Shown in pieces: positions 10,072 to 22,593 of a DNA stretch of 64,000 nt. Position numbers and translations under genes: made by a program. Source of the stretch: Balamuthia mandrillaris (Eukaryota; Discosea; Longamoebia; Balamuthiidae); NCBI GenBank assembly GCA_031835245.1, contig JAVKOQ010000053.1, positions 62,001 to 126,000 of the forward strand. The letters are read 5' to 3'. Position 1 is the first letter of the stretch; every line of letters starts with the position of its first letter. The notes below the pieces were generated by a model. The model was given only the letters and a program-made list of their open reading frames with translations, did no database searches and was not told the origin of the DNA.

Positions 10072-11985
10072 ATGTCTACTCTGGGCAAGAACCTCGGTAG
10101 GAAGCGTACTCAGGTTTGTCAGTCTGAAAAAAAAAATAAAAAATTGTGTTGAGCAAAACGAGAGGTAACGCTTAAACAATGTTATATATAGATAGCCGGG
10201 TTGTTCACCCATACGGAGCAGGACGAAGAGTACGCAGCTGGAAGGGAACGCTTTGAGAAGCTGCACAAGAGCGTGGAGGTCATCGAGAGGAAGTTGCGAA
10301 AGTTCATCAAAGTGGTTGATGGTAACGGTAACAACGCTGTTTCTTTCTTCTCTTTAACATTCATTTTTTATTTTTTTTGCAGAGATCGGTAAACCGATGC
10401 TTAAACTGGGACAAAGCTTCCAGTCCTTCTACGGCGAGTTGGACAGCAACCAACACGCCACCAAATACATCACAACAACAAACCGGATCAGCGAGGCTGC
10501 TAAAACCTTTACCGTTCGTTTTTTCTTCTTTTTTTTTTAATTTTTGAAGTTAACGTTCTCTTTCTTTCTTTCTTTCTTGCCATTTCTTTCTTTCTTTCTT
10601 TCTTTCGTTTTTGTTTTTCCTGTTTCTGCTGTGCGTTTAAAAAACAACTCGATAGTTGAGCATGCATGAGCTCTGTGCTGATGTTCATGTGTTGTCCAAA
10701 ACGATGACCCAGATACGGGTACTCACTCGCCCTCCTTATTTCGTTCTTCGTTCTTCTCTCCCCTCGTCTCCTCTCTTCGCGTCTCTCTCCTTCTCTTCTC
10801 CTTCTCTTCTCCTTCTCTCTTCTTTTCAACAAAACTAACAAAAAAAATGAGCGCAGAAGTCAATAACGGAGAGAGATGATGCTTTAGTGGAATATACGCG
10901 AGCTGACAACAATCTCAAAGCCATCCTCAAGAAAGAAGAGCCAACCCACCCGAAAGCCAACAAGGTACCTTACCTTTGCTCTTCTGCTCACCGCAACACC
11001 ATAAACTAACAACACATAAACCAAAAAGGCTCAACTGAAGCATCAGGAATGCAAAGTAAGATACGAAAACTTGAACAGCGAGTTGAAGAGCAAGTTTGCA
11101 GACTATGACTCCAACCGCGCCATCCACATCCAGTCCTACTTTGCTAAGGTTTTTAAACTCTTGTCTCTTATGTGTCTTCTTCTTTCTTCCTTTCTTCCCT
11201 TCTCCTCTTCTTGTGAATTCTAAACTTGAACAAACCAGTTGGTAAAGATCCAAGCCCGCTTCTTCTCCATAGCAGCAAAGGCATGCGAAGACCTGGAATC
11301 CCAAACTTCTGATTCTCCTTCTTCTTCTCTTCGTTCGTCTTCTCCTACTACTTCTGCTTCTCCTTCTCCTCGACCTCAACACCCTTCTTTACCTTCTCCT
11401 CGTTCACAAACCATAGCTTCTCCTTCGCCTTCGCCTTCGCCTTTTGCTGTTGCTCCGGCTTCCTTGTCTTCTTCGCAACATCCAAGCGACCCAATTTCCA
11501 ACGATGCCTTCCCCACCGCTCCAAACGTGAACCCCTATTACAGCGGGGGAGGCATGGCCAGCCGGAAAGAAAGGAGGAAGTCATGGGACTCGCCTCGCTC
11601 TTCTCGACGTTTTGAGCCAGAGCAACTCGATAGCAGCCAACCGGATGAATCCTATTCTCCTTCGCCTTCTCCTCCTTCTTATAAGTCTACCGCTCCTTTG
11701 GTTCCTCCTTTGCCTCAACTTCCGCAACAACCTCCTCAACAACAACAACAACATTCGTTTTCTCCTTCTTCTTCTTCCTCACAACGAATGCCATCGCCTC
11801 GAAGAGAGGCTCCTCTTCCACAACCTCCTTCTCCTCATCGACCACCCCAACCACAGCCACAACCACACCCCTATCGAAACTCAACCACAGTAGCGGCTGC
11901 AGCAATGCCGGCATACCCTCCACCACCTAGACGAGAACCCCCTCCTCGCCCTCCTCGTCGCAACACCACCCTCGGTCACATGTGA
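10072..11985 (+). CDS. BAR-domain protein 3 with long proline-rich tail
   Basis: Exons 10072-10113, 10192-10321, 10383-10513, 10656-10718, 10857-10964, 11029-11148 and 11239-11985 give 446 aa. The first coding exon is only 14 codons (MSTLGKNLGRKRTQ), shorter than in copies 1 and 2. An extra intron (10965-11028) splits the exon that is single in the other copies. The BAR helices are kept (DEEYAAGRERFEKL, ERDDALVEYTRAD). The tail is rich in Ser/Pro/Gln, carries RRKSWDSPRSSRR, and ends in PPPRREPPPRPPRR SH3-ligand motifs. It is the most diverged of the three paralogues and probably the oldest copy. Confidence 0.85.
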
Positions 11986-12025
11986 TCTTCTTCTTCTTCT
12001 TCTCCAGAGTTTCCCTCTCTTCTCC

Positions 12026-12137
12026 TCCTCCTCGCTTCATCTCTCGCCTCTCTCTTCTCCTCCGTCCCCTTTCTTCTCTCTCCTCCTCGCTTCATCTCTC
12101 GCCTCTCTCTCTTCTCCTCCACCCCCTTTCTTCTCTC
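12026..12137 (+). repeat. Two tandem copies of a CT-rich 55-57 bp unit
   Basis: The first copy runs to about 12080 and the second to 12137. They differ by a CT insertion and a few substitutions. Confidence 0.7.
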
Positions 12138-12325
12138 TCCTCCTCCTCCTTTTCTGCTCTCTCGGCTGGAAGGAATGGAGGAGGCGGAGGAGCAGGAGGA
12201 GGGGATCATCATATGGCCTATAACGATTGGAATGAAGAAGAGAGCAATTCCAAAGAAAGTTGGTGAGAAAGTGACGACAATATGAGAGAGGACAGACGGC
12301 ATCCACCTTGAAACTCGACAACCGA

Positions 12326-12340
12326 CCAATCCTTTATAAA
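12326..12340 (+). promoter_or_regulatory. CCAAT plus TATA core promoter of the four-TM gene
   Basis: CCAAT at 12326-12330 is followed at once by CTTTATAAA, about 100 nt upstream of the ATG at 12439. Confidence 0.45.
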
Positions 12341-12438
12341 CGCGCACAAAGCGGCTTCTTCTTCTTCCTTCTTCTACTGCACTTTTATTATTTGTTTTTT
12401 AACAGTTCAACAACAACAAACGTGAATACACACAAAAA

Positions 12439-13052
12439 ATGATCGGAGGAGACAGATTGGAATACAGAGAAAGGCGAGAGATGAGCAACAAGGCGGGGCT
12501 GTTCTCCTTGCACGTCGTCAGCTTCCTGCTCACCATCCTTGCCAGCATCCTTCTCATTGCTGGTATGTATTTTTTCGCAATCAACAAAAAAAAATGATTA
12601 AAAATTTTTTAATCAAAAACACTTTTCATTAACAAAAATCAAAATTTAAATGTTTAACAACAGACTACTACAAATACCTCTCTGGGCGCAGGTACGCTCC
12701 CATGGCCGAGTTTCACATCTGGCTGCTGGTGGCCGGGTCGGTCTTCCTCCAGCTGCTCCACCTGGGGCTCTTCACGTGGAGGGGCATGATGGCGGGCACG
12801 GTGGACCTCCTCCAGATGCTCAACGTCCTCTCGGCCAGCGTCTGGCTCAACTTCTTCATGTACGGCGTGGGCGTGCGGCGCCAGTGGGAGTCCAAGGCGG
12901 CCAACGTCTTCCTGGCCGGCTCCCTGCTGGGCCTCATCTCCCTCTTCCTCCTGCTGGTGGTCAACAGCTTTGCCAAGTATGGGGCCAGGAGGCAGGCCCT
13001 TGGCTACGACGAGTATCAACCCTTGGCCGCTGGTGCTCCCGCTAGAGACTAA
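12439..13052 (+). CDS. Small four-transmembrane protein, family not recognised
   Basis: Exons 12439-12562 and 12664-13052 give 170 aa. A charged N-terminus (GGDRLEYRERREMSNK) is followed by four hydrophobic segments: around LHVVSFLLTILASILLIA, FHIWLLVAGSVFLQLLHLGL, MLNVLSASVWLNFFMYGVGV, and VFLAGSLLGLISLFLLLVV. The C-terminal tail has YDEYQPL. The topology is tetraspan, with both ends probably cytosolic. There is no cysteine-rich loop, so it is not a classical tetraspanin. The second exon is markedly GC-rich. No function can be given. Confidence 0.8.
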
Positions 13053-13094
13053 AACGGGAAGAATGTGTTCATTTGTTCATAGCGACGAAGAAGG

Positions 13095-13138
<44 letters not shown>

Positions 13139-13223
13139 AATAGAATAAAGTGGAGCATATATATGCTTCCTTTTTTAAAGAAACCGATGCAGAGCATTTT
13201 TTTTTAAACTGTGTTGTGTCCTT

Positions 13224-13261
<38 letters not shown>

Positions 13262-13391
13262 GTTAACTGGTAGAAACAACAAGGCGGAGAAACAACCCTA
13301 AGTGCATACATAAAGTTTCATTCATGGACATATAGAATGAGGGGGTGGCAACAGAAAAGACACAAGGAGAGACCAATGATGGGTGTGCGTG
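13053..13391. other. Convergent intergenic region with GA and CT repeats
   Basis: It lies between the four-TM gene (+) and the UBR gene (-) and contains a GA run (about 13096-13134) and a CT run (about 13230-13258). No gene seen. Confidence 0.7.
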
Positions 13392-13609
13392 CTACCAAAG
13401 TCGTGCGCTTTGAACTTGTTTCAAGGAGGACACGTCGGAGCGAAGGATCTCGCCGTCCAATCTTTGGTTGAGGAAGACGTTGTTCAGATGGTTGTACACT
13501 CTTTCCTCCAACCGCAACGGCTTTCCTCTTCGGAATGATACATCCTTTTTATTTAACGACAAAAGAAACGAACGACATTAATGCAAAGACTTGCAGAAAC
13601 GGAAGAGAG

Positions 13610-13688
<79 letters not shown>

Positions 13689-13695
13689 AGAGATG

Positions 13696-13735
<40 letters not shown>

Positions 13736-16700
13736 AGGATAACGGACCTCTTCACCAAATTGGTCGAGATAAGGGGAGCCCCAAATACAAGCCTTTTCGT
13801 CGCTAATAAGAAGCACTCCCGATGTGCGAACCAACAAAAACATGCCAGTGCCTCCTCCGCACGATACCGCATGCTACGCGAAGGTGTAAGCAAGCAATAG
13901 ATACAAAAAACGACGCATAACACTAAAACAGATAGAATAGATAGAATCATACCTCAAAACATTCGCCAACATCAAAAGTGCAACAAGGACTATGAGCGCA
14001 CAAATAATCGGCACAAATGAGACACACCGCGGCCTTCTTCGGAACGGTTCCACAACGAGGGCACGTCTCGTGAAGATAAGCGTGAAACAAGTCTTGGAAG
14101 AGTTTTGGCGGTTTAACGAGACCGATTGGAGGCCGTAATGCCAATTCTTGGGTTGCGAAGATCTTCCTAGCGTTGACGTAGCGCTGTATAAATGTGATAA
14201 AATCTTCTTCCTCTTCTTCTGCAACGTCTGTGCGTCCTTTAGTTTTCTCTTCTTTCTTCTTTTGTGTCTGTTCTTTTAAGTCTTCTTCCTCTTGTTCTTC
14301 CTCTTCCTCTTTCTCTTCTTGCACTTCTTCGGTGGCTATTCTTGCTTCTTCGAGAACAATGTCCATTTCATGTTGATGAAGTTTTTCATCTTCGAGTCTA
14401 TCTTGCACTACTGCTTTTCTTTCCAACAGCATTTCCTTCAAGAATCGATGTATCCAATCGTCAGCAATTGAGTGAAACGCAACTGGGCTAGTCTTGAACA
14501 AATCGTCTAAATCAGAAGGTAAATGAAGAACTTCACAAAGACGTTCAAACGTTTCTTCAACTCTGTTTTCTTCTTGTTCCTGGTTTCCTTCTTCCTCTTC
14601 TTCACCGCTTGGAGAAGCAGTCAGTTTTGAGTCGTGTGCTAAGAAGACTGGAGGATGATCGTTCCATGCTTGAAAGAAGAAGAACACTTGACGAAGGAAA
14701 GGAACGCATTGTCGCTTCACTGTCTGGCGCAGTTCTTCTGCGTTGATGGAAGACGTTCTGTTTTGATCTCCAAAGCAGAGAGCAATATGTTGATAGCAGG
14801 AGAGAAGAGATTCCAGTGGAGCCACTGTTGGTCGGTGGCTCGTTGGTGGTGGCGATACTGCACCTAAACTTGCTGGTTAGTTATAAACGTAAATATTTAA
14901 GCAGGGTTAATATTAAAATGAGAAACAAACCAAAACATAAACAGAGAAGAAAAGAAAGGAACCTTGTTGCAGATAAACACAAAGAAGACACTGCACCACA
15001 TAGCAACTGTAAAATAAGCACAATATAGGCGAAAAAGCAGACAGTGGTTCTTCCAGTTCATCTTCCTCGTCTTTCGCTTGCAAAGCATTACGTAACACGC
15101 AGCACAACACCATGGTATCAAAGATGTTAGTGCACAAGACTGGCAAACTCATCCTCTGTAATACAGAGTGGCTACAAGAAGAGAATGGCTCTGGTGCGCT
15201 CAAACCCTTTAAATTGTTATTACAACAGTAAGAATAAAAATAGAAGAGAGAAGCGTGAAGAGAGGAGGAGGAGAGAAGGCAAGAGTAACAAACCATTGAG
15301 TAAGACAACAGTGCCAGGCAACGAAGCATGTTGGATTCATCAATAGAAGAGGTGAAGGAGGCAACAACATTGCAGAAGTCTTTGAGAGTGTTCAGCTGAA
15401 TAGGTTTCAGTTGAGGTATCATTGTTGATGATTGATGTACTTGCGCTCCATCTTTTGCAAGCAGAGAAAAGTGAGCATAAATAGAGAGAACAGAAAACGA
15501 TCAGACAGTGTATTTACCAGATAGCATGGATGCAAGCGCAAGGTCTAAGGCCGCAACGTCGTAGGAGAACAGATGGCACAGATAAAGAGCCATTCTTAGC
15601 TCTTCTTTGCGCCGTCTCTCCACCGTTCTTTCCTCTCTCTTTGTATCTCCTTCGCTACTATTGCCACCAAATGCAGAGCCAAACAAAGAAGTGACAGAAG
15701 AAAACGGTGAAGAAGCTGTCTCATCTTCTTGTCCTCGTTCTTGATCAGCAGAAGATGAAGGAGCAGATGAAGAAGGAAGAGAAGAAGAGAGTCGCATGAA
15801 AGAAGGAATGGCCAACTTTCGATATTTACAAATGCTTTCTATCTGTCTTCCGAACACATAAAGGTGTTGTTTCATCCATTGTTCTTCTTCATGAGTAGAA
15901 GTGGAAGAGGCAGAACTCGATTCTTCTTCTGTGTGTTCTCTTTCCCGAAGGCCACTCAGCAATCCTCTTTCGAGAGTATTGTCTAACCACTTTGCAGCAA
16001 ATTCTGAACTCCACCTCGTATCTTCTTTCTCTTTCTCTTTCTCTTTCTCTTTCTTCGCTTGATTACGCTTGAAATAACGAGAAGGAGAAAGGGGAATGAG
16101 AACGTTGGAGAATTGACGACATTGAGGGCACCAGTATTCCTTTAAGTTGCGATTGAGAGACATTTCCAGAGCAGAAAACAGGTCGGTTGCTTGGCGGCGT
16201 GTTTGGAGGTAGTTCTCGAAGCATCGCACGTGTATTACGTGACCACAAGAGTAAATCTGAGATCCAATTCGCACGTGACTTCTCCACAAATTCTTTGCAG
16301 CATCACGAAGATTCTTTTCGTCACTTTTTCTAGCATTCGATACGTGTTTACGTTCTTGAGGTTGTTGCTTATCGCTTGAGGTTTCTTCTTCTGCTCGGGT
16401 GAACAAATCTTCCATTTGCTGCTCCCATTCTTGTTGATAGATTTCATCTTCTAGGTGTTGTTCTTCGTCATCAACGACTTCTTCGTTTTCTTCGTTTTCT
16501 TCTTCATCTTCTTCGTCCTCTTCCTCTCTTCGTCCTCGAACTCTATCCAAGAAAGACCAAAACGATTGCAGCAATTGAGGTTGAGCTAATCCTTCCAGTC
16601 CTGCTTCCAACTCCCGGGCGATGTCGAGTCCTTCCTGAACTTCCGACCGAAAGTTGTCTTCCAATTCCTCCATCTCTACAAATTCATCCGCATCTACCAT

Positions 16701-18707
16701 TTCATCCTCGAGATAATCCCTTGTGCTCTCTTCTGTTTCTTCTTTCTCTTCTTCCTCGCTTCTTGTTTTGGTCTTTTTGGCTCTTTTGGCTTCATTTTGA
16801 CTAGCTGGCGTTTCAGTTTTTTCCTTTCCTTTCAACTCTTTTTCTTCTTCTTTTGTTCCTTTGACCGTTATCGCTTTCGCTGTCAACCTATTCGCGAGGT
16901 TCAGCAATCTACTACGTTTGCATACTCCAATGAGGCCAAGAGGATTGTCCTCGTAGGGAAGTTTGACTTCTCTACAGAGACAACACTCTACTTTGTTGTG
17001 ATGACTGGCCAATGCAGGTCTTGCAACAGCCATTGCGTCACCTTCCTGAACTTCCTCCCCAACATCTGAAGAACAAAAGATGGCATGAGAAGGGACATTA
17101 GAATAAACAATAAAATATTTGTACCTTCGATCCCTCCCATGCTTTGTTTGAAGGCTTGCCTCGATTTCTCCATCTGAGCGAGAATTCTGGCTCTTGCTCT
17201 TTCTCTGGCCGCTTTCTTAGCGCTCTCTGCATCTTCTTCTGCTGGTTGAAGCACACGTTGAATGTAATTCTGAGCAGAGACATCACATTCTCCGATCATT
17301 TCGAGCGTCTTCTTGATGAGCTCGTGCTTGTCTTTCAACTCTGCCACTTGACTCAACTTGAGCAAAATGTCTGTGAACGAGAAAGTAAGAGAGTGTAGAT
17401 AAAATCGGCAAGCTCTCTAGCATTTCTAAGAGAAAGAGAATGTACCTAGCATTGATGTGGCTGCCTGCTTTTCGTTTACAGTAGAGAAACGAATCTCATG
17501 CTTGAGCTTTGCTATCACGTCCTCCTTTGGAAAACGTAACTCCCGCCAAGAAGTACCTTCTGGAATCCCAGAAGGAGGAGACGAAGAAGAAGAGGTATTC
17601 TCGTCTTTTGTTGTTGGAGGAGGAGACGGCCCAGCTGATCCTTTACATTTTACCATCAAATAAAGATAACGTAAGCTGTAATCCAACAAATAGTCCGAAA
17701 CGAGCCGCTTGTTGTTGCTGCTCTCTTCTGAACGGTCTTCGGAGGGTGAGAGGTAAACCAAAGAAGCGTTATACAAGACCGTAAACAGGATCGAGAAAAC
17801 AGCGTTCGAGTTCAACAACAAATCATCATGGATGCGTTCAAACATCAAGTACGGACGAGCAGGAGCTCGAATCGGAAGAATGGATCCCTTTTTGGCTGCT
17901 GTTGCATCTTCCAGAGCGGCAGAGAAGTTGGCCGCTGCTTTTTGGAAGTTCTCAGCGGCAGAACTCAGGTGTTGCCTGCTGAAATGAGGGAAACAGGGAT
18001 CGAACTCGGCCCAACATCTGCGTACAAACATTAAAACGAGATATAAGTAAAAAAGACAAGAAAGAAAACGAAAAAGGAACAAACAGCAATTAAATGAGCA
18101 AGAAGACATACTCAGGTTTGAGGCTATAACATCCTTGCTTTCCCACTCTTGGTGGGATGTAATCGGCAATCTCTCCCAAAGTGGCCTCTATTCTCTCCGA
18201 GCTGAATACCTCATCAAACTCGCTGCGATACTTGAGCTTATCCACAAGTTGGCTGTGAGGTAGATCTTTGACAGCCAACCAGTGGATCAGCTGTCGACGA
18301 AGATTGTTCTCGGCGCTGATGCTGGTGCGATTGGTTGCTATCGATAAGATAAAGCGAAGAAACTCTTCAGCAACGATGAGTGTAGCATCTGTGTCATCCT
18401 GTTTATGTGTGAGGGAGGGAGAGAATGTAAGTATGTAGAAAAAAGAAGCCATAATAAATAAAGTTTGTTAACCTGTGATAAAACAGAGGCACCGTCGATG
18501 ACAAACCAATCGGAGAGTTCGAATCTATCGAGAGCTAGTGCGAGAAAGTTATTGCTTCCAAGCAGGATGGCAGCACACTGAATGGCTAAGATATCCAAGT
18601 CCAAAGCATCTCCAAACATGAAACTGCTCTTATACAAGCTATATGTCCTATTTGGTTAACGTATGTGAGTGGGTTGTGATTGTGCGTTTTATCGTTGGCT
18701 CTCCTTC

Positions 18708-18743
<36 letters not shown>

Positions 18744-21607
18744 TACCAATGCAAATACACTCACCCCCAAATCGTTTGGGCTCCGTTCTTGTTCCAAAGA
18801 CCAGCTTGTATCTGGGCAAACAATGCGTGGCAACGCAATGGTTGTTCCAGGAATCTAATCACATCTTCAATGGTTGCACCTGCAGAAGTAGTAGTAAGCT
18901 CTTTGCTTGTGCCGGTTGTCGCTTGGTCCTTCTCTTTGCCTTTTTCCTCTGTCGCTTCTTCCTCCGTTCGGTTTGGTTCTTGTTTTTGCTTCTCCCCACC
19001 AAAGAAAAGCTCTTCCAACGAGATGTGCAAATGAGACTCGCTTTCCACTTCAGTGCCGAAACGTGCCAAACTCCTCTTCAAACTTTTGAGCTGGTCTTCA
19101 TCGCTCTGTTGATTGGCGCTGTGGTAGTTGCTTCGTAGATGGTGTGGCTTCAGCCGTTCTCTACAGCCGATTTCGAAGAGAAACGCGGAGAGCATCCGAT
19201 GAAGAGAGATATGAACAGAAACCGGATTTTGAAGTAGCGAATAGGAAAGAGCAGGAATGGTCTTTTGAGGGTGTTGATGCTCGAGTTCCATCATCCCTTC
19301 TTGATCATTTCTTTCATCTTCGATGACGACTTGAGGAACAGGGAGGCGCTTCCATTCTACATCATCGCTGTCATAGCAACGTTCGATGGCAGCCAAACAC
19401 TGTCGAATGACGTGTTTCGTTCTAAGAAAGGGTTGGCTGTGCTCGAAGAAATGAGATTTGCCGTCGTATGTGATCAAGTGCTTACGCAATGAGGAGCTGA
19501 CAAACGGAATACAATTTAGAAGCTGCAACTCAATGAAATAAGCGTTTCTGTTGTTACAAAATAATTCAATGTATAAATCAGATAAAATAGAAGTTAGATA
19601 ACTACACAGAAAGAAGAGAGCAACGTTAACAAGAAAGTACCTCCATTCCTCTGTTTCGTAGGCAACGTGCTCATGTTTCTGGTGTCGTAACTCTCCCATG
19701 TCTTGAAAGTAGGAAAGCAAAGACAACCACTTGTCGTAGAGATTGTTGCCCTTAAACAAAAGAAACCGAGCCACTTTGCTGTACTTCAGCGCTTGTTCAA
19801 AGTCGGAACAGATTCTGGTGAAAGGAGACTCGTCTCTTGACAAAAGATTGCTTCTACACTCTACCACTAATCTCCCTTTCTCTTTCTTGCTTTCCGTCGT
19901 AGAGGTGGCTCGGGTGCTTTCGTTCGCCACTTCTTCCTCCTCTTCTTCCTCTTCTTTCTTGAGACGGGGAGAAAAATCCGTGGGGTGCTGTGAAGAGTGT
20001 TGTCTTGCTTCCACCATTTGCTCTAGTAGTTCAGCTTCTTCTGGAACTGCCTCCACCTGCTCCGTCATTTCTTCTACGCGCCGTTGTCGTTCCAATTCTC
20101 GTTCTCGTCTTGTTTCAGGCCCGTCTTCTTCTACCTCTACTTCTGCTTCCTCTTCCTCTTCTCCTCCTTCTACCTCTGCTGAAACTGCAGCAGTAGAAGA
20201 AGCTGTCAATTCTCTTTTTTGTGGTTTCTTCAAAACGGAGTATTCTTCAACCAAAAGGATGATGAGGTTCAGCAGCGTGTTTAATAGTTTATCTTGTTTT
20301 GTGATGGAAACGACCAGACTTTCGATGTTGAAGAGCTGAGCTCCTAACGTGGTCAAGATTCTGTCCATCTGTCTCGTTTTACCAGAATGTAACGAACTCA
20401 GGAACAGCATTCCATAGTTCTGAACGTATCGATGGGCAAAGGTAGCCTTTTCACAAGACGAGAGGTATAAGCAAGAGAGTGAGGAAGTGAGAACAGGGTA
20501 TAGAAGAGAACGCATATGAGCAGCTTGTACCTTGAACGAAGGTTCATAGAGGCAATCCATGCACAACATCATACAAGAATTGGATAGTGTATCTTTGGGC
20601 TCTTCATCAGAATCTTCCTTCTTTTCGTCTCTCTCCATATGACAGCAAGCTCGCAGCAACAAGTCAATGATGGTGGCTTGAGGGATGGTTATCTTTTTTG
20701 TCAAGGAAATTTCTGCTGGTGTTTTTTGTTTACTTTCAGCTTCTTCGTCTAGTTGTTTCTTGCTTACGTCCTGTTCTTGTGTCAAGTTCACAACCACCTC
20801 AGCAACAATCCGTCGTGGTATATCTCCATAAGAACAAACTGAGTGGTAGCCGCAAGTTAGAAATGAGACAAACGGAAGAAAAGAGGATGGAGAGGACGGA
20901 TGAGAGAAGAAGCAGACCTTTATGAAGCCACAACAACAGCGTAATGAGTTTACGAGAATCTCTGCGGTTCTGTTTTGTTCTCGAGAAGCTTAAATATTGT
21001 TTCTATGCAAGAGAATGAACAACGTGAGAAAAAAGAATAAATAACTGACAAAAAAATAGCCATAGATAGATACCAAATATCTTTGTAATAACCGCAACGC
21101 GGTCAGAATAAGTTCCCTGGCAACATCTTGCGAAAAGTTCTGCAGCTGCGCCTGGGCTTGAGCACCGTGGTCGCTGCAGAAGCCTTTCGGATTCCACGCC
21201 TCTGGGTCGCCACAGTCACAACACCCGCTACATTAAGATAGTCATGAAATGTGCATTACTATATAGTAGAATGAACCAAAAGAAAGAAAAGAGCAAGCAA
21301 GAAACAAGAAGCGAGAAGCAAGAGGCTGGAAGAGAATGTGTACCCATAACCGGAGGAGTAAAGACGATAGTCATGGCCTTCATGCTAAAAAAAAAGTGAG
21401 ACGGTGGTGAAGAAAGCTCACATAAAACAAACTACGTTGGCATTTACTACTCACGTTACCCTTCTGAAAGCAGTCCACGCATATGCAACTGTTTGGCGTC
21501 ACTTGACTGTACGCAAGTGCGTGTCAACAACAAACGCAAACCATAAAAGAAAGAAAGACAGAGCGATGAAGCGAAGAGAAGAGCGAAAAGAGTGGCTGAA
21601 GGAGAGA

Positions 21608-21648
<41 letters not shown>

Positions 21649-22088
21649 AGAAGGAGAAGGAGTGACGAGAGAGAGAAGGAGAGAGAGAAGGAGGGAGGGA
21701 GGGAGAGAGAGAGAGAGAGAGAGAGAGCAGACCAATTTTTGCAGCGATAGGCCATATGTCCACTGCCCCAAATCTTGCCACACACGCTGGACTGTTTCTG
21801 CTGCGGCGGGTTTCCCTTGAACATGGCCCTCAGGCAGTGCTCCAACGTTTGAGAGAGCAGCGAGGTGCTGGCAGTGGGCCTCGCCATGAGCGAGTGGCGC
21901 CGTTTCTGTTTGCCTCCCTGTTGCTCCTCCCCTTCCTCCTCTTTCTCCACCTCCTCCTCCTGCCTGCTCATCATGGCGGAGGAGAGCATGGCCTTGAGCA
22001 TCACCGTAGGAAGGCCCTCCTCCCCTTCTTCCTCCATGAAGAGCGCTGAAGCAGAAGAAGAAGAGCTTGCTTCCCGCTCCCAATCCAT
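13392..22088 (-). CDS. UBR-box RING E3 ubiquitin ligase (N-recognin, UBR1/2-like)
   Basis: A large multi-exon gene. Early exons read as 22088-21733, 21506-21455, 21384-21344 and 21227-21074. They splice into a UBR box (about residues 98-167): CGKIWGSG, YRCKNC, CICVDCF, HEGHDYR, CCDCGDPEAW and FCSDH, the zinc pocket that binds basic N-degrons. The middle exons (about 20800-17400) match the UBR1 helical scaffold (FLEQPLRCHALFAQIQAGLW; ILPIRAPARPYLMFERIHDD; KKAARERARARILAQM). A RING-H2 follows near 16300-16050 (CGHVIHVRCFENYL, WCPQCRQF). The C-terminal autoinhibitory zinc domain is at 14200-13400 (CPRCGTVPKKAAVCLICADYLC, then CIWGSPYLDQFGEE). The ClpS-like type-2 site was not recognised. Long acidic inserts surround the RING. 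The role is N-degron-dependent ubiquitylation. Confidence 0.88.
13612..13735 (-). repeat. GA/CT microsatellite in a UBR intron
   Basis: GA on the plus strand, hence CT on the coding strand, in the last intron of the UBR gene, interrupted by a few ATG units. Confidence 0.9.
21607..21728 (-). repeat. GA/CT microsatellite in the first UBR intron
   Basis: Several GA blocks with GAAGGA interruptions fill much of intron 1 (21732-21507), CT on the coding strand. Confidence 0.9.
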
Positions 22089-22515
22089 CACCAAATTATA
22101 ATCTTTTTTTTAAAAAAAAATACAGATGAGACAAAAGAGGTTGTTGATTCAATCTTTGGAGGAAGAAGAAGAAAACAACACGTACGTTTGAGGCAGAGAG
22201 AGCGAGTTTCTTTCGAGCTAATCTTCTTTAAAATATATTTTAATTACTTTATTTCATATTTTTTTTGATTGGGTTTGGAACATGGTGAGCGACCATTTCT
22301 TGTCTGCCGTGATCCCCCTGTTATTCAGTGGACAGAAGCAGCGATAGAGAGACGGCGAGTTTTCCGTTTGTTTTTGTCCGTTTTTCGTTCGGTTGGCCCT
22401 CGCTTTCTTCCCTTCGCATGGCGCATAAAACATGCTATATGCGCACGTGCAGCAAACAATAAAAAACTATATACCGCTTGGTGGTCCTTTACTAACATGA
22501 TCTATCACTTACAAT

Positions 22516-22553
<38 letters not shown>

Positions 22554-22593
22554 GTTCTCTTCTCTTGGATATTCCTTCCTTTCCTTCTTCTCT
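22089..22593. other. Intergenic: UBR promoter and sirtuin 3' flank
   Basis: A/T-rich near 22095-22130 and 22225-22270, with a CT run at about 22512-22550 next to the sirtuin stop. No gene seen. Confidence 0.65.

Larger units (their letters stand above)
11986..12438. other. Intergenic with a tandem CT-rich duplication and a promoter
   Basis: A CT-rich unit of about 55-57 bp containing CTTCATCTCTCGCC occurs twice in tandem (about 12026-12137). A CCAAT motif (12326-12330) and TATAAA (12335-12340) precede the four-TM gene. No gene seen. Confidence 0.7.

Noticed and set aside
11982-12266. ORFs of Ser/Leu/Arg repeats in the CT-rich region
   Set aside because: They are translations of a simple tandem repeat.
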